Notes under the pieces: generated by a model
The model's database searches: none
Told to the model about the DNA's origin: nothing
The model's input: only the letters and a program-made list of their open reading frames with translations
Origin: JAJFUE01 sp041687335
GTDB taxonomy: Bacteria; Sumerlaeota; Sumerlaeia; MVZB01
Length of the DNA stretch: 64,000 nt
Direction: 5' to 3'
Assembly: GCA_041687335.1 (NCBI GenBank)
Contig: JAWLCE010000016.1
Location: 33,503 to 97,502, forward strand
Shown here: in pieces, positions 54,659-63,983 of the stretch
Layout: each line of letters starts with the position of its first letter
Position numbering within the stretch: position 1 is the first letter of the stretch
Program-made: the position numbers and the translations under genes

Positions 54659-56788
54659 TCATTCCGTGAAGATGAAATGATCGATGCCGATGCTGCTGTC
54701 GGGGCCCGGCTGGCGGGCGATGACCCGGACGCGGACCACGTCCGCCCGTGCCTGGAAGCGCCCAAGCTTGATGCGCTGGACGCGATGGAGTCCCAACTTG
54801 GAGATGGATTCGAGATCCGAGGCGATCTCGCCCGCTGCGAAGACATCCGTCTGGCGCAGCGTGGGCCGCGGGGCGCCCTGTGAATCCTCAATGGTGACGC
54901 GATACTCCAGCTCGGCCGGTTGCCCGTCGACCTCGACCGAGAAGGGACCGTAACCGGGGCCCTTAGTCACCAGCATCGCCAGGCCGAACTCGGCCGCATC
55001 CGGGGCGGGAAGCTCAAACTCGATCCAATCGCCTGCTCGCGCCGGCACCAGGCGCGCCTGGCCGGCGCCGGTCCACAAGGTAAACTTCTCGTGGGTCCCG
55101 CGCGGGTCGACGCGCATTTCGGCGCCTTCGGCCGCCGCGCTCATCGTCGCCTCGGCCTCGAGCTGGGTCGCCACGCTGCCGCGCAGGTTGGTGTAGGCGT
55201 AGAGCCCGCCGATCGTCAGCACCATCAGCGCCCACCACAGGCCAAGGCTCCTGAGGCCGGTGTGGCGCCGCGCGCCCGCCGTTTCCTCGACCGCCAGCGC
55301 CTGGCGCGACCAGACCACCCCCCGCAGTTCCGCAGCCTCCTTGGGGCGCGTCACCAGCGACAACCCAACGAGCGTCGCACCCGAGAGCAGGAAGATGACG
55401 AAGGTGTGGTGCATGAAATTGTTGTAGGGCGTCAGCCACGGGATGTATGGGAAGAGCACGAACCGGGTCAACGGCAGGTAGAGGAGGAAGCCGAGCACGA
55501 GCGTCCAGGTGGCGGCTGCCGATGTGGCGCGGCGCCAGAGGATGCCGATCAGGAAGATCGCGGCGATCGGCGGCGCCATATAGAAGAAGGTCGTCTGGAT
55601 GATGCCGAAAATCGTCAGCTCTGGAAACTGCGACAACACCAGCGCAATGACGACCCCCAGGCAGACGAAAACCGCGGCGCTGATGCGGCCGACGCGGTGC
55701 AGTTGCCGGTCGAGGGCGTCGGGCCGCCAGATCGACCGATAGAGATCGAGCGTGAAGATCGTCGAGGAGGAATTGGTGATGGCGGCCAGTGTCGAGAGGA
55801 TCGCGCTGGCCAGCCCCGCCAGCACCAGCCCGACCAGACCACCCGGCAGGAACTGGCTGACCAGAATCGGCCAGGAGGTATCGGCGTCTGAAATATAGTC
55901 GTGGTACAGATAGAATGCGACGATCCCAGGGATGACGACGATGAACGGCAGGATCGCCTTGGAGAAGCCGGCCATGACGACGCCCATGCGCGCATCCCAC
56001 TCCGAGCGCGCTCCCAGGCAGCGCTGCACCATCATCTGGTTGGCGCAGCTATACCAGATGCCGACCGAGAAGATCATACTCAGGACGCCGGTCCAGGGGA
56101 TCGACTCGTGCGTCGAGGGATAGAGCATGATGAACTTCTCGGGCAGCTCGGTCATCAAGGTATCGAGCCCGCCAACGAAATAGAGGCCATAGATCGAGAC
56201 GATGAGCCCGCCGACCATCAGCAGGCAGTATTGCAGCAGGTCGGCCCAGACCGCCGAGAGCAGCCCGCCATAGATTGAATAGGTTCCGGCGGCGAGCGCC
56301 AGGATCAGGATCGCCGCCTCGGTCGACAGGCCCGGGAAGAAAACGTGCAGCGCCTTGCCCCCGGCCAGCAGGACCCCGCCCAGCATGGCGATGACCAGTC
56401 CGATGATCATGACGACGGCGTAGATATGCCGGCAGGTGCGGTTGAAGCGGCGCTCGAGGAACTCGGGCATCGTCGCGACGTTGCCGCGCATGTAAAAGGG
56501 GAGGAAAATCCAGATCAGCGCCGTGAAGGTGAAGGCGTTGAGCCACTCCCAGTTGGCGACCGCCATGCCGTAGATGAAGCCCCAGCCGACCATGCCGATC
56601 AAATGCTCAGTCGAGATATTGGCCGCGATGAAGGAGGCGCCGACCACGTACCAGGGGAGCTTCTTGGAGGCGAGGAAGTAATCGCCGGCGGATTTGGTCT
56701 TGCTGCGCCCGGCGATGAGCAACGCGAAGACAATGATGAAAATGAAGTAAAAGATGAAGACCGCGATATCGAGCGTCCGCAGATGCAT
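54659..56788 (-). CDS. SSS-family Na+/solute symporter with C-terminal carbohydrate-binding-like domain
   Basis: 709 residues. Residues 1-535 are a sodium:solute symporter with about 14 membrane helices (opening TLDIAVFIFYFIFIIVFALL; GDYFLASKKLPW; GLASAILSTLAAITNSSSTIFTLDLY with Na2-site Ser/Thr). After the last helix (LWWALMVLTIGGLYAYT) comes a ~170-residue soluble domain beginning EAEATMSAAAEG with GDWIEFELPAPDA and VEVDGQPAELEYRV, resembling CBM35/CBM6-type beta sandwiches. If external, it could present sugar to the carrier. Symporters of this size without the tail are normal; the fusion is unusual. It sits 41 nt after the amidohydrolase. Confidence 0.88.
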   Translation of the reverse strand: MHLRTLDIAVFIFYFIFIIVFALLIAGRSKTKSAGDYFLASKKLPWYVVGASFIAANISTEHLIGMVGWGFIYGMAVANWEWLNAFTFTALIWIFLPFYMRGNVATMPEFLERRFNRTCRHIYAVVMIIGLVIAMLGGVLLAGGKALHVFFPGLSTEAAILILALAAGTYSIYGGLLSAVWADLLQYCLLMVGGLIVSIYGLYFVGGLDTLMTELPEKFIMLYPSTHESIPWTGVLSMIFSVGIWYSCANQMMVQRCLGARSEWDARMGVVMAGFSKAILPFIVVIPGIVAFYLYHDYISDADTSWPILVSQFLPGGLVGLVLAGLASAILSTLAAITNSSSTIFTLDLYRSIWRPDALDRQLHRVGRISAAVFVCLGVVIALVLSQFPELTIFGIIQTTFFYMAPPIAAIFLIGILWRRATSAAATWTLVLGFLLYLPLTRFVLFPYIPWLTPYNNFMHHTFVIFLLSGATLVGLSLVTRPKEAAELRGVVWSRQALAVEETAGARRHTGLRSLGLWWALMVLTIGGLYAYTNLRGSVATQLEAEATMSAAAEGAEMRVDPRGTHEKFTLWTGAGQARLVPARAGDWIEFELPAPDAAEFGLAMLVTKGPGYGPFSVEVDGQPAELEYRVTIEDSQGAPRPTLRQTDVFAAGEIASDLESISKLGLHRVQRIKLGRFQARADVVRVRVIARQPGPDSSIGIDHFIFTE

Positions 56789-56829
56789 GCAATCACCTCG
56801 TCCCCTGGAATTTGTCAGCCTTCAATGAC

Positions 56830-57906
56830 TCAGGCCGGGGAAGTCCCCCGGATCGCATCGATCAATCGGGCGGCGTTGCCATGGAAGATCGCCTCGACTC
56901 CCTCGCGTCCGATGCCGTTCTGCTCGCACGCCTGGCGCAGCGCGCGCAGCGCCTCATACATGTAGAGCGTGTAGCGGGCCTCGATCTCGGGCGCCTCCCG
57001 TTCCTTGTTGAACATGAACGGCTGGCTCGTGCGGTTGCGGTAGGTGCGGCCCTCCCATTGGCGGCGGCCGCGCATGTAGAAGATCGGATTATCAGTGCCA
57101 TAGAGGAGCCGGCGGGGGCCGATCAGCCGCAACGCGAGGTCGTGGACGGCGGGATTGAGCACCGCCGAGTTGTCGAAGAAAAGCCCCTCGTCCTCGGCCA
57201 GCGGCGCCAGGCCCTCCTCGGCGTGGGGCAGGGTGTAGCTGCGGCCCAGGTGCGCGATGACGAGCCGGACGCGCGGGTAGCGGCGCCGCAGTTCGCGGAT
57301 TTCGCGGATGTTGTCGGGGTCGGCCAGCCGGCCCGCGCGCGGGACGTGCAGCGTGACCCACGCGCCGCGCTCGTCGAGCACCTCGAGCTGATGATGCGGG
57401 AGGAAATCGAATATCCCCGCCTCGATATACTTGTCGCGGCCGGTCTTGTCGTAACCCATTAACATGTAATAGGGCTTGACGCCGATGACCGAGGGCCGGT
57501 CCAGCAGCGAGGCCAGCTGCTCGGCGACCCAGGTCGGCCGCACGAGCGCCAGGCTGTGCCAGCCGCGCGCCGCCGCCTCACGGGCGATGTATTCATTGGA
57601 GGCCTCGATATCCCAGCCCAGGCTCGGGAACCCGAACGCCACGCAGGAGACCTCGCGGCCGGGGTAGACCGTCCGGAAACAGCGCGCGGCCGTATCCGCG
57701 TCCTGCATCTCGGTCAATTCCATCACCCAGTAGTCGCGCTTCATCTGTTCGGTGATCGTCTCGATGCGCAACTGTTCGTCGGCGACGTGCACGTGAGCGT
57801 CGACCAGGCGCCGTGGCACCCAGTCCTCCAGGTGTTCGGCCCAGAACGCGCGGTCGACGTCGGTATATTGATGCACGAAGTGCAGATGGACAGGCTCAGG
57901 CGTCAT
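56830..57906 (-). CDS. Amidohydrolase-superfamily metal-dependent hydrolase
   Basis: 358 residues with a TIM-barrel metallohydrolase pattern: VDAHVHVADE near the start, GVKPYYMLMG, HVPRAGRL, RLVIAHLGRSYT, LFFDNSAVLN, RLLYGTDNP (Asp) and FHGNAARLI at the end. This set matches Amidohydrolase_2 enzymes, which hydrolyse lactones or decarboxylate rings. In this operon a sugar-lactone hydrolase or a retro-aldol step is plausible. It lies 33 nt after the isomerase-like gene. Substrate unassigned. Confidence 0.85.
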   Translation of the reverse strand: MTPEPVHLHFVHQYTDVDRAFWAEHLEDWVPRRLVDAHVHVADEQLRIETITEQMKRDYWVMELTEMQDADTAARCFRTVYPGREVSCVAFGFPSLGWDIEASNEYIAREAAARGWHSLALVRPTWVAEQLASLLDRPSVIGVKPYYMLMGYDKTGRDKYIEAGIFDFLPHHQLEVLDERGAWVTLHVPRAGRLADPDNIREIRELRRRYPRVRLVIAHLGRSYTLPHAEEGLAPLAEDEGLFFDNSAVLNPAVHDLALRLIGPRRLLYGTDNPIFYMRGRRQWEGRTYRNRTSQPFMFNKEREAPEIEARYTLYMYEALRALRQACEQNGIGREGVEAIFHGNAARLIDAIRGTSPA

Positions 57907-57939
57907 CGGTTGCGTCGGCCTTTCTGCGGATGCGGGCGA

Positions 57940-59334
57940 TCACTCGCCCAACCAGTGAAATTCGATGCCGGCCATACGGGCGAAGGCGGTGAGCGCCTCG
58001 CGATGATCACCCAGCATGAGCGCGTGATGATGCGTGCCGCCGAGCGCGCTGTAGCGTTCGAGAAATTGTGTGAGCGGCAGCGCCGGCTGGATCCACGCCC
58101 GGATCCAGTCGCGCAGGCCGGGATGGGTGCCATCCTCGAGCACCTGAACCGGCGCCACGATCAGCGAGAAGCCGTCGGGGCCGGGGGCCAGATCGACCAA
58201 GGTGGCCGCGCCGGGGCGGATCGCGGCGGCCAGGGTCGCCGGGTTGCGCGCCGGGGTGAACGGGAAAGGCTTCTCATAGAGCCGCGCGGGGGCCGCGGTC
58301 ACCTCGGGGTTGAGCTCGCCCATGTGCGAGAGGAAGAGGGCCCCGCCGCGCCAGTCGGGGCAGAAGATCTCGGTGAAGGTCGTCCCGCCGAAGGCCGTCG
58401 CGAGGGCGCCGACCAGCGCGGCCGTCAGCACATCGCCCTCGCCCGCGTAGCCGATGCCGCGCGCCATCGCCTTGCAGCACTCGAGGAACGGGACGGTGTC
58501 GATCGGGCCGTCGGCGCGGTCGAAGGCGCCAAAGTTGAGCGAGAAGGCGGTGAAGCCGCCGCGATCGAGCCGCCGGCGCAGCGCCAGCCCGACGCGCAGG
58601 GAACGGCGATGCACCTCGGCGGGGCAGTCAACGTCGAACGTGGCCTCGTCGGCCTTCCGCTCGGCCTCGATGGCCGCGTCGTCGATGGCGGCCGCGTCCT
58701 CGGCCAGAGCAAGGGCCTCGATCTGCTCGACCTCGATGCCGAAATGCGCGCGCAACCGGGCCGGCTCGACCTGAAAGTCGCCCATGCCGTCAAAGACCGG
58801 GCCGATGCGCAGCGCGCGCGTCCCCCGCATCCGGCGCCAGGCGCGGGCGGCGCGGCCGATCGCAACGGCACGCCCGGCGGTGGCGGGATCATTCAGGTGC
58901 CCGGCCACGACCCACGGCTGGCAGCCCAGGCGGCGCAACACCGAAGCCAGGTCCATCACCCCATGGATGCCATGGTTATAGAGCAGGCGTTGCGGATCGA
59001 CGTCGCGGCCGAACTCGGCGTCGGGCGTCGTGTCGAGCATCAGGATCGGCAGCCCGCACTCCGCCAGCGCGCGCGCCGACTCGAGCGAGGGGGAATAGGC
59101 CAGATGAAGCGTCACGAGCAGGTCGGGGTCGCCGGCGCGCAGCTGCTCCAGCCCGGCCCGCACTTCGCTACTGACGCAGCAGACGGGAGCGGCCGTCACC
59201 TCGGCGCCCGCCGCCGCCAGCGCGGACTGCACTTGGCGCAGAAACGGTTCCAGCTCGCCGCGCAGCGTGGGGAGCGACTCGTCGTAGAGCGCCAGATAGA
59301 GCGGCAGCAGGCCGATGCGGGGCTTTTGGATCAT
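57940..59334 (-). CDS. L-fucose/L-arabinose isomerase-like protein
   Basis: 464 residues. Opens RIGLLPLYLALYDESLP, then YSPSLESARALAECGLP, and GGFTAFSLNFGAFDRAD, GIGYAGEGDVLTAAL, TEIFCPDWRGGALFLSHMGE and a C-terminal GGTHHHALMLGDH. These are the structural blocks of the fucose/arabinose isomerase superfamily, with Glu and His ligands for Mn. It should interconvert an aldose and a ketose before phosphorylation by the adjacent FGGY kinase, with which it overlaps by 4 nt. The actual sugar is unknown. Confidence 0.85.
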   Translation of the reverse strand: MIQKPRIGLLPLYLALYDESLPTLRGELEPFLRQVQSALAAAGAEVTAAPVCCVSSEVRAGLEQLRAGDPDLLVTLHLAYSPSLESARALAECGLPILMLDTTPDAEFGRDVDPQRLLYNHGIHGVMDLASVLRRLGCQPWVVAGHLNDPATAGRAVAIGRAARAWRRMRGTRALRIGPVFDGMGDFQVEPARLRAHFGIEVEQIEALALAEDAAAIDDAAIEAERKADEATFDVDCPAEVHRRSLRVGLALRRRLDRGGFTAFSLNFGAFDRADGPIDTVPFLECCKAMARGIGYAGEGDVLTAALVGALATAFGGTTFTEIFCPDWRGGALFLSHMGELNPEVTAAPARLYEKPFPFTPARNPATLAAAIRPGAATLVDLAPGPDGFSLIVAPVQVLEDGTHPGLRDWIRAWIQPALPLTQFLERYSALGGTHHHALMLGDHREALTAFARMAGIEFHWLGE

Positions 59335-60833
59335 CGGGTCCTCCCGGCGCGGACGGCATAGGGGCGACCCGCGGCGACGTGGCCGTAGAGTCGCCCGTAA
59401 AGGTCGAGATAAAGCCCGTGGGCGCGGGTGATGGCGTCGCGGTCGAGCCCGCGCGAGAGCGGGACGCGCCGAACCGCCGCGCGTGCGATCCGCCGACTGA
59501 GCGGCCAGAGGCAGCCGCGGGTGCCGGCGTCATCCTCGACGGCCTGATAGACCGGCAGCGACGGATGGAGCGCCGCGACCATCTGGCGGAACTGGATGCC
59601 CTTGCTGGCCCCGCCCCCGAGCACGATCGAGTCGACCAGGCCGGCCTCGACGACCCCCGCGAACATGCGGGCGAACTCATGGCACATGCCGCCGGCCACG
59701 GCGCGCAGCAGGTCCTCGTGTCCGCTGGTCGGGCCGAGCCCGAAGATCGCCGCGCCCCCCGCCGCGCCTTCCAGGATCGGGTTGGGCCGGTTCAGCCAGG
59801 GGAGCGCCATGAGGCCCGCGGGCGGCAGCAGGCGCTCCTCGAAGATCTCCGCTTGGCGCGCCAGGGCACGCTTGTGGTCCGCCCCCAGCCAGGTCGTCAG
59901 GGCCCAGTCCCAGGTGACGTTGCCGGTCAGCAGCGGCTGGATCGTCAGGCGCCCCGAACCCGCCGGCGCCGGCACCGCGAGCTGAAACGGCTGGCGCCCC
60001 TCCACGCCGGGGCCCACGATGAAATTGCCGACCCAGGCCGTGCCGAGAGAGGCCTGCAGCGGCGCCGCCGACACATGCGCCGCCGCCAGGTAACCAGCCT
60101 CATGGTCGTTATAAGGGCCGGCGACCGGCAGGCCCGGCTTCAGTCCCCAGCGGCCCGCCGCCGCCGGAAGCAGCGCATGCGTCGCGTGCCCCTCGCGCAG
60201 CGGGGCGACCTCATCGGTCGACCAGCCCACCAGCGCCAGCGGCTGGCCGGCGAGCGTGCCGCGCCGGGCGTCGTAGCAGCCGGTCTGTAACGCATGGCAG
60301 GCATCCTGGCGCCAATGGCCGGTCATCGAGTGGTAAACATATTCGCCGGCGCCGACGTAGATCAGGCCGGGGACAAACAGCTCGGGCCGGCGCTCGCGCA
60401 GCCAGGCGATCCGGCCGAGGCCGACGCCGGGCTCATCGCGCAGCGAAAACCGCCGCCAGTGCGCAGCCGGGCGCATGGCCGCGATACGGACGAACCATGG
60501 AAAGCAGCGGAAGTCGTTCCAGAGATACATCGGCGTGAGGGGCTTGCCGCCGTCGCGGTCGCAGAGGATCGTCGAGCCCCCCTGCGCGGCCAGCCCGATT
60601 CCGCCCACGCGCGCCCAGTCGGCCTCGCCCAGCTCGCGACGCAGCAGGCGCATCGCGCCATCGAGGGCGCGCGCGATGGCGGCCGGCTCCTGTTCGCGGC
60701 CGCCGTCGTCGGTCATCCGCAGCGGCAGGCGGCGCTCGGCCGAGCCGAGCCGGCGGCCATCGGCGCCGGCATAAGCGGCCACCTTGAGCACCGTCGTGCC
60801 CAGGTCGATGCCGATGTAGATCGAACCCGCCAT
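59331..60833 (-). CDS. FGGY-family carbohydrate kinase
   Basis: 500 residues. N-terminal phosphate loop YIGIDLGTTVLKVAAY, second motif YLWNDFRCFPWF, GPYNDHEAGYLAAAHV, and the ATP-binding GGGASKGIQFRQMVAAL near the C-terminus fit sugar kinases of the xylulokinase/ribulokinase group. It should phosphorylate the ketose made by the isomerase. The gene starts directly at the oxidoreductase stop (zero gap) and overlaps the isomerase by 4 nt. Sugar specificity cannot be told. Confidence 0.93.
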   Translation of the reverse strand: MAGSIYIGIDLGTTVLKVAAYAGADGRRLGSAERRLPLRMTDDGGREQEPAAIARALDGAMRLLRRELGEADWARVGGIGLAAQGGSTILCDRDGGKPLTPMYLWNDFRCFPWFVRIAAMRPAAHWRRFSLRDEPGVGLGRIAWLRERRPELFVPGLIYVGAGEYVYHSMTGHWRQDACHALQTGCYDARRGTLAGQPLALVGWSTDEVAPLREGHATHALLPAAAGRWGLKPGLPVAGPYNDHEAGYLAAAHVSAAPLQASLGTAWVGNFIVGPGVEGRQPFQLAVPAPAGSGRLTIQPLLTGNVTWDWALTTWLGADHKRALARQAEIFEERLLPPAGLMALPWLNRPNPILEGAAGGAAIFGLGPTSGHEDLLRAVAGGMCHEFARMFAGVVEAGLVDSIVLGGGASKGIQFRQMVAALHPSLPVYQAVEDDAGTRGCLWPLSRRIARAAVRRVPLSRGLDRDAITRAHGLYLDLYGRLYGHVAAGRPYAVRAGRTR

Positions 60834-61979
60834 CTAGATCTCCACCGTGGCCGCGGTCTCGTGCGACCGCAGCGCGGCCGTCAGGATCCGATGGTGCAGA
60901 TGAGCGTCCTCGGCGGTGATGCAGCCGGCGAAGCGATGCGCCAGCGGGCGACCCTCACGCTCGTGCATGAACGCCGTCCACATCTGGAGCATGGCGTCGT
61001 TGAAGCCGAATTCGAAGATTCCGCCGGTGATGGTCGGGTAGGTCGTCTCGTGACCCAGGTCCAGATACAGCCAGGGCTGGCGCCCGTCGCGCAGCTCCAT
61101 CAGCTCGATGGTGTTGGCCTGCTTGGTGCTGAAGCGGGCCGAGGCTTTGGTTCCGTGAACGGCGAAATTCCAGCTGTTCTTCTCGCCCGGTGCGATGCGG
61201 TGGGTGCGCATCAGCCAGGGGAAGCGCTCCTCGGTCCGCGGGTCCAGCGCCTCGATGAGGACCGTGCCGTTATCCCACGTGTCGCAGGGGGCGCGGCCGC
61301 CGCGGCCGTCGGGCCGGGTCGGCACGAGGTTGCTCAGGATCGCCCGCGCGTTGAGCGGCCGCCACTGCGCGCGCAGCGGCATATGGCAGGCATGCATGCC
61401 GAGGTCGCCCAGGCAGCCATATTCGCCGCAGGTCTCCGCGCGCCGCTTCCAGTTGATCGGCTTGTCGACGTCGAGGTCGCTCGAATGAAGGAAAGCCGAC
61501 TCCACCTCGATGATCCGGCCGAACTCTCCGTTTTCGATCATGCGGCCGATCAGCTGCAGGCCGGGGAAAAAGGGGAACTCGGAGGCGCAGCGCACGAAAC
61601 GGCCGGGATGGCGCCGGAGTGCCTGCAGGATGCGCTCGTTCGCCGGCAGATCGATGCCGAAAGGCTTTTCACCCATCAGGTCCTTGCCGGCCTCGAGTGC
61701 GGCGACATAGATCTCCTCGTGCAGATTGTGCGGCACCGCGATGTAGACCGCATCGATGTCATCGTTGGCCAGCAGCTCGCGATAGTCGCCGGTGGATTGG
61801 CGGACACCGGGGCAATGGGTTTCGAACCATGCACGGATCGGCTCGCTCTTGTCGCAGATGGCGACGATCTCGGGCCGGGCCGGCGGGTCGGCCAGCTCGG
61901 GCCAGCGCGCCGTCGCCGCGGCGAATCCCCGCCCCATCAAGCCGCCGCCGATAATGCCGAAGCGCACCCGTTGACTCAT
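60834..61979 (-). CDS. Gfo/Idh/MocA-family oxidoreductase
   Basis: 381 residues from ATG 61979. Rossmann start VRFGIIGGGLMGRGFA, then YIAVPHNLHEEIYVAALEAGKDLMGEKPFG with the catalytic EKP Lys, and the C-domain with CLGDLGMHACHMPL. Family members oxidise or reduce sugars, inositols or dihydrodiols with NAD(P). In this operon it could oxidise the substrate before isomerisation. Its ATG overlaps the DeoR stop by 4 nt. Confidence 0.93.
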   Translation of the reverse strand: MSQRVRFGIIGGGLMGRGFAAATARWPELADPPARPEIVAICDKSEPIRAWFETHCPGVRQSTGDYRELLANDDIDAVYIAVPHNLHEEIYVAALEAGKDLMGEKPFGIDLPANERILQALRRHPGRFVRCASEFPFFPGLQLIGRMIENGEFGRIIEVESAFLHSSDLDVDKPINWKRRAETCGEYGCLGDLGMHACHMPLRAQWRPLNARAILSNLVPTRPDGRGGRAPCDTWDNGTVLIEALDPRTEERFPWLMRTHRIAPGEKNSWNFAVHGTKASARFSTKQANTIELMELRDGRQPWLYLDLGHETTYPTITGGIFEFGFNDAMLQMWTAFMHEREGRPLAHRFAGCITAEDAHLHHRILTAALRSHETAATVEI

Positions 61980-62767
61980 TTCTCTTCCTTCTGCTCGCCG
62001 ACAAAGCGCACGTCGGCATTGGTCTTGCACAGCCAGCGGCTGTTGGTCACGGGCAGTTGGCGGTCGGTGATGACGTGGTTGAACTTGTCCCACGTCGCGT
62101 AGCGCACGAACGAGGTCCGCGCGAACTTGCTGCTGTCGGTGACGAGCACGGCCCGATGGGCACAGTTGATCATGGCGCGCGTCACTCGGGCGATAGCCAT
62201 GTCGGTGGTGAACACGCCCGAGGCATCCGCCCCGTCGGCCCCGACGAACGCCAGCTGAACGCGGAAACGCTCCAGGTTCTCCTCTGTCAGCAGCCCCGTC
62301 AGGTCGGGGCTGCGCCGGTTCACGTTGCCGCCCAGCAGCACCAGATCGATCTTCTCGTGCGCGTGCAGGGCCGAGGCGATCGCCAGCGAGGAGGTCAGCA
62401 CCGTCAGGTCGGGGATGCCGATCAGGGCGCGGGCGACCTCGAGCGTGGTCGTGCCAGTATCGAGCACGAGCGTCATTCCCGGCTCGACCAGCTTGGCCGC
62501 CTCACGCGCGATCGCCTGTTTTTCGGCCTGGCGCACGCGGCCGCGCTCGTGGAAGGCAAACTCGATGATCGCCTGCTGCGTAAAGACCGCCCCCCCGTGC
62601 GTGCGCGTCAGCCGCCCCTGCTTCTCGAGCGCCTCCAGGTCGCGACGGATTGTCATCGGGGTCACCGAGAAGCGCTCGCTCAGTTGCTGGACCGCCACCT
62701 CGCCATCGCTGGCCAGGATCTCGAGGATCCTGCGGTGGCGCGGGTGGGTTTCGGCATGGCCACTCAT
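61976..62767 (-). CDS. DeoR-family transcriptional regulator
   Basis: 263 residues from ATG 62767. Winged helix-turn-helix ILEILASDGEVAVQQLSERF with SVTPMTIRRDLEALEKQGRL, the classical DeoR signature, then the sugar-phosphate sensor domain with LDTGTTTLEVARAL and LLGGNVNRRSPDLTG. DeoR regulators usually repress their operon until a phosphorylated sugar binds. Overlaps ald by 4 nt and the oxidoreductase by 4 nt, so it is part of the operon. Its operator is likely in front of ald; the inverted repeat at 63946-63983 is one candidate. Confidence 0.95.
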   Translation of the reverse strand: MSGHAETHPRHRRILEILASDGEVAVQQLSERFSVTPMTIRRDLEALEKQGRLTRTHGGAVFTQQAIIEFAFHERGRVRQAEKQAIAREAAKLVEPGMTLVLDTGTTTLEVARALIGIPDLTVLTSSLAIASALHAHEKIDLVLLGGNVNRRSPDLTGLLTEENLERFRVQLAFVGADGADASGVFTTDMAIARVTRAMINCAHRAVLVTDSSKFARTSFVRYATWDKFNHVITDRQLPVTNSRWLCKTNADVRFVGEQKEEK

Positions 62768-63894
62768 CTTGCCGCCGCCATTTCCACGGCACACCCGAAG
62801 GCGACCGGCTGGTATTCACAACCGCACGCCTCGGCCACCGCCGGGTGCGTCATGCCACCCTTCCAGGTGTTGAGCCCCCCGCGCAGGTCGGCCAACTGGC
62901 GCAGCGCGGTCTCGACGCCCAGGGTGGCGATGCGGGCCGCATAGGGGATCGTCACATTCGTCAGCGCCTGCGTGGCGGTGCGGGCATAGGCTCCGGGCAT
63001 GTTGGCGACGCAGTAGTGAGTGATGCCGTGCTCAAGATAGACCGGGTCGTCGTGCGTGGTCGCGCGGGTCGTCTCGGCGCAGCCGCCCTGATCGACGGCG
63101 ATATCGACGAAGACCGAGCCGGGCTTCATCCGGCCGAGCATCTCGCGGCGGACGAGGCGCGGCGCCCGCGCCCCCGGCACCAGCACCGCGCCGATCAGCA
63201 GGTCGACCCCCGGCAGCAGATCCAGCAGGTTCTGCTCATTGGAATAGAGCGTGCGCGCAGTGCCGCCCAGCGTCAGGTCGAGGTGGCGCAGCTTGTTCAG
63301 GTCGACATCGAGGATTGTTACCTCAGCCCCGAGCCCCAGCGCCATCCGCGCGGCATTGACGCCCGCCGTGCCGCCGCCGATGATGACCACCTTGCCCGGC
63401 AACACGCCGGGCACCCCGCCCAGCAGGACCCCCGTGCCCCCCTGGGGCTTGCCGAGGTAGTAGGCGCCGACGATCGATGCCATCCGACCGGCGATCTCAC
63501 TCATCGGCTCGAGCAGCGGCAGGCGCCCGTTCAGAGACACCGTTTCATAGGCGATGCCGGTGGTGCGGCTCTCCAGCAGGGCGCGGGTCAATTCGGGCGC
63601 CGCCGCCAGGTGCAGGTAGGTGAACAGCACCAGGTCGGGCCGCAGGTACTGGAATTCAGGTGCCAGCGGTTCCTTGACCTTGACGACCATCTCGGCGGCC
63701 CAGGCCTCGGAGGCGCTCCCGACCAACCGCGCGCCCGCCTCGGCATACTGCTCATCGCTATAGCCGCTGCCGACGCCGGCGCCCGTCTCCACCAGCACCT
63801 GGTGCCCGAGGCCGGCCAGCACGCGCACGCCTCCGGGCGTGCAGGCCACCCGGTTTTCCTTCACCTTGATTTCGCGTGGGATCCCGATGATCAT
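62764..63894 (-). CDS. ald: Alanine dehydrogenase
   Basis: 376 residues. MIIGIPREIKVKENRVACTP start, active-site KVKEP (Lys) and FTYLHLA (His), NAD loop IIGGGTAGVNAARMALGLGAEV with Asp in ILDVD, and YCVANMPGAYARTATQAL are all Ald signatures. It interconverts L-alanine and pyruvate. As first gene of a sugar operon it is out of place; it may dispose of pyruvate formed downstream or be a partner with altered specificity. Its stop overlaps the DeoR start by 4 nt. Confidence 0.93.
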   Translation of the reverse strand: MIIGIPREIKVKENRVACTPGGVRVLAGLGHQVLVETGAGVGSGYSDEQYAEAGARLVGSASEAWAAEMVVKVKEPLAPEFQYLRPDLVLFTYLHLAAAPELTRALLESRTTGIAYETVSLNGRLPLLEPMSEIAGRMASIVGAYYLGKPQGGTGVLLGGVPGVLPGKVVIIGGGTAGVNAARMALGLGAEVTILDVDLNKLRHLDLTLGGTARTLYSNEQNLLDLLPGVDLLIGAVLVPGARAPRLVRREMLGRMKPGSVFVDIAVDQGGCAETTRATTHDDPVYLEHGITHYCVANMPGAYARTATQALTNVTIPYAARIATLGVETALRQLADLRGGLNTWKGGMTHPAVAEACGCEYQPVAFGCAVEMAAAR

Positions 63895-63945
63895 GCGATT
63901 GGTCCTTATCCGAAGTTGAATGAACGCTGGACGATCAAAACGCTC

Positions 63946-63983
63946 CGGCGCGCCGGCCGGCGGGCTGGTCGGCCGGCGCGCCG
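63946..63983. repeat. Perfect 14-bp inverted repeat upstream of the sugar operon
   Basis: CGGCGCGCCGGCCG (63946-63959) is exactly complementary to CGGCCGGCGCGCCG (63970-63983), loop GCGGGCTGGT. It lies 52 bp before the ald start. It could be a terminator of a gene beyond the window or an operator/attenuator of the operon; no T run follows on either side inside the window. Confidence 0.6.
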
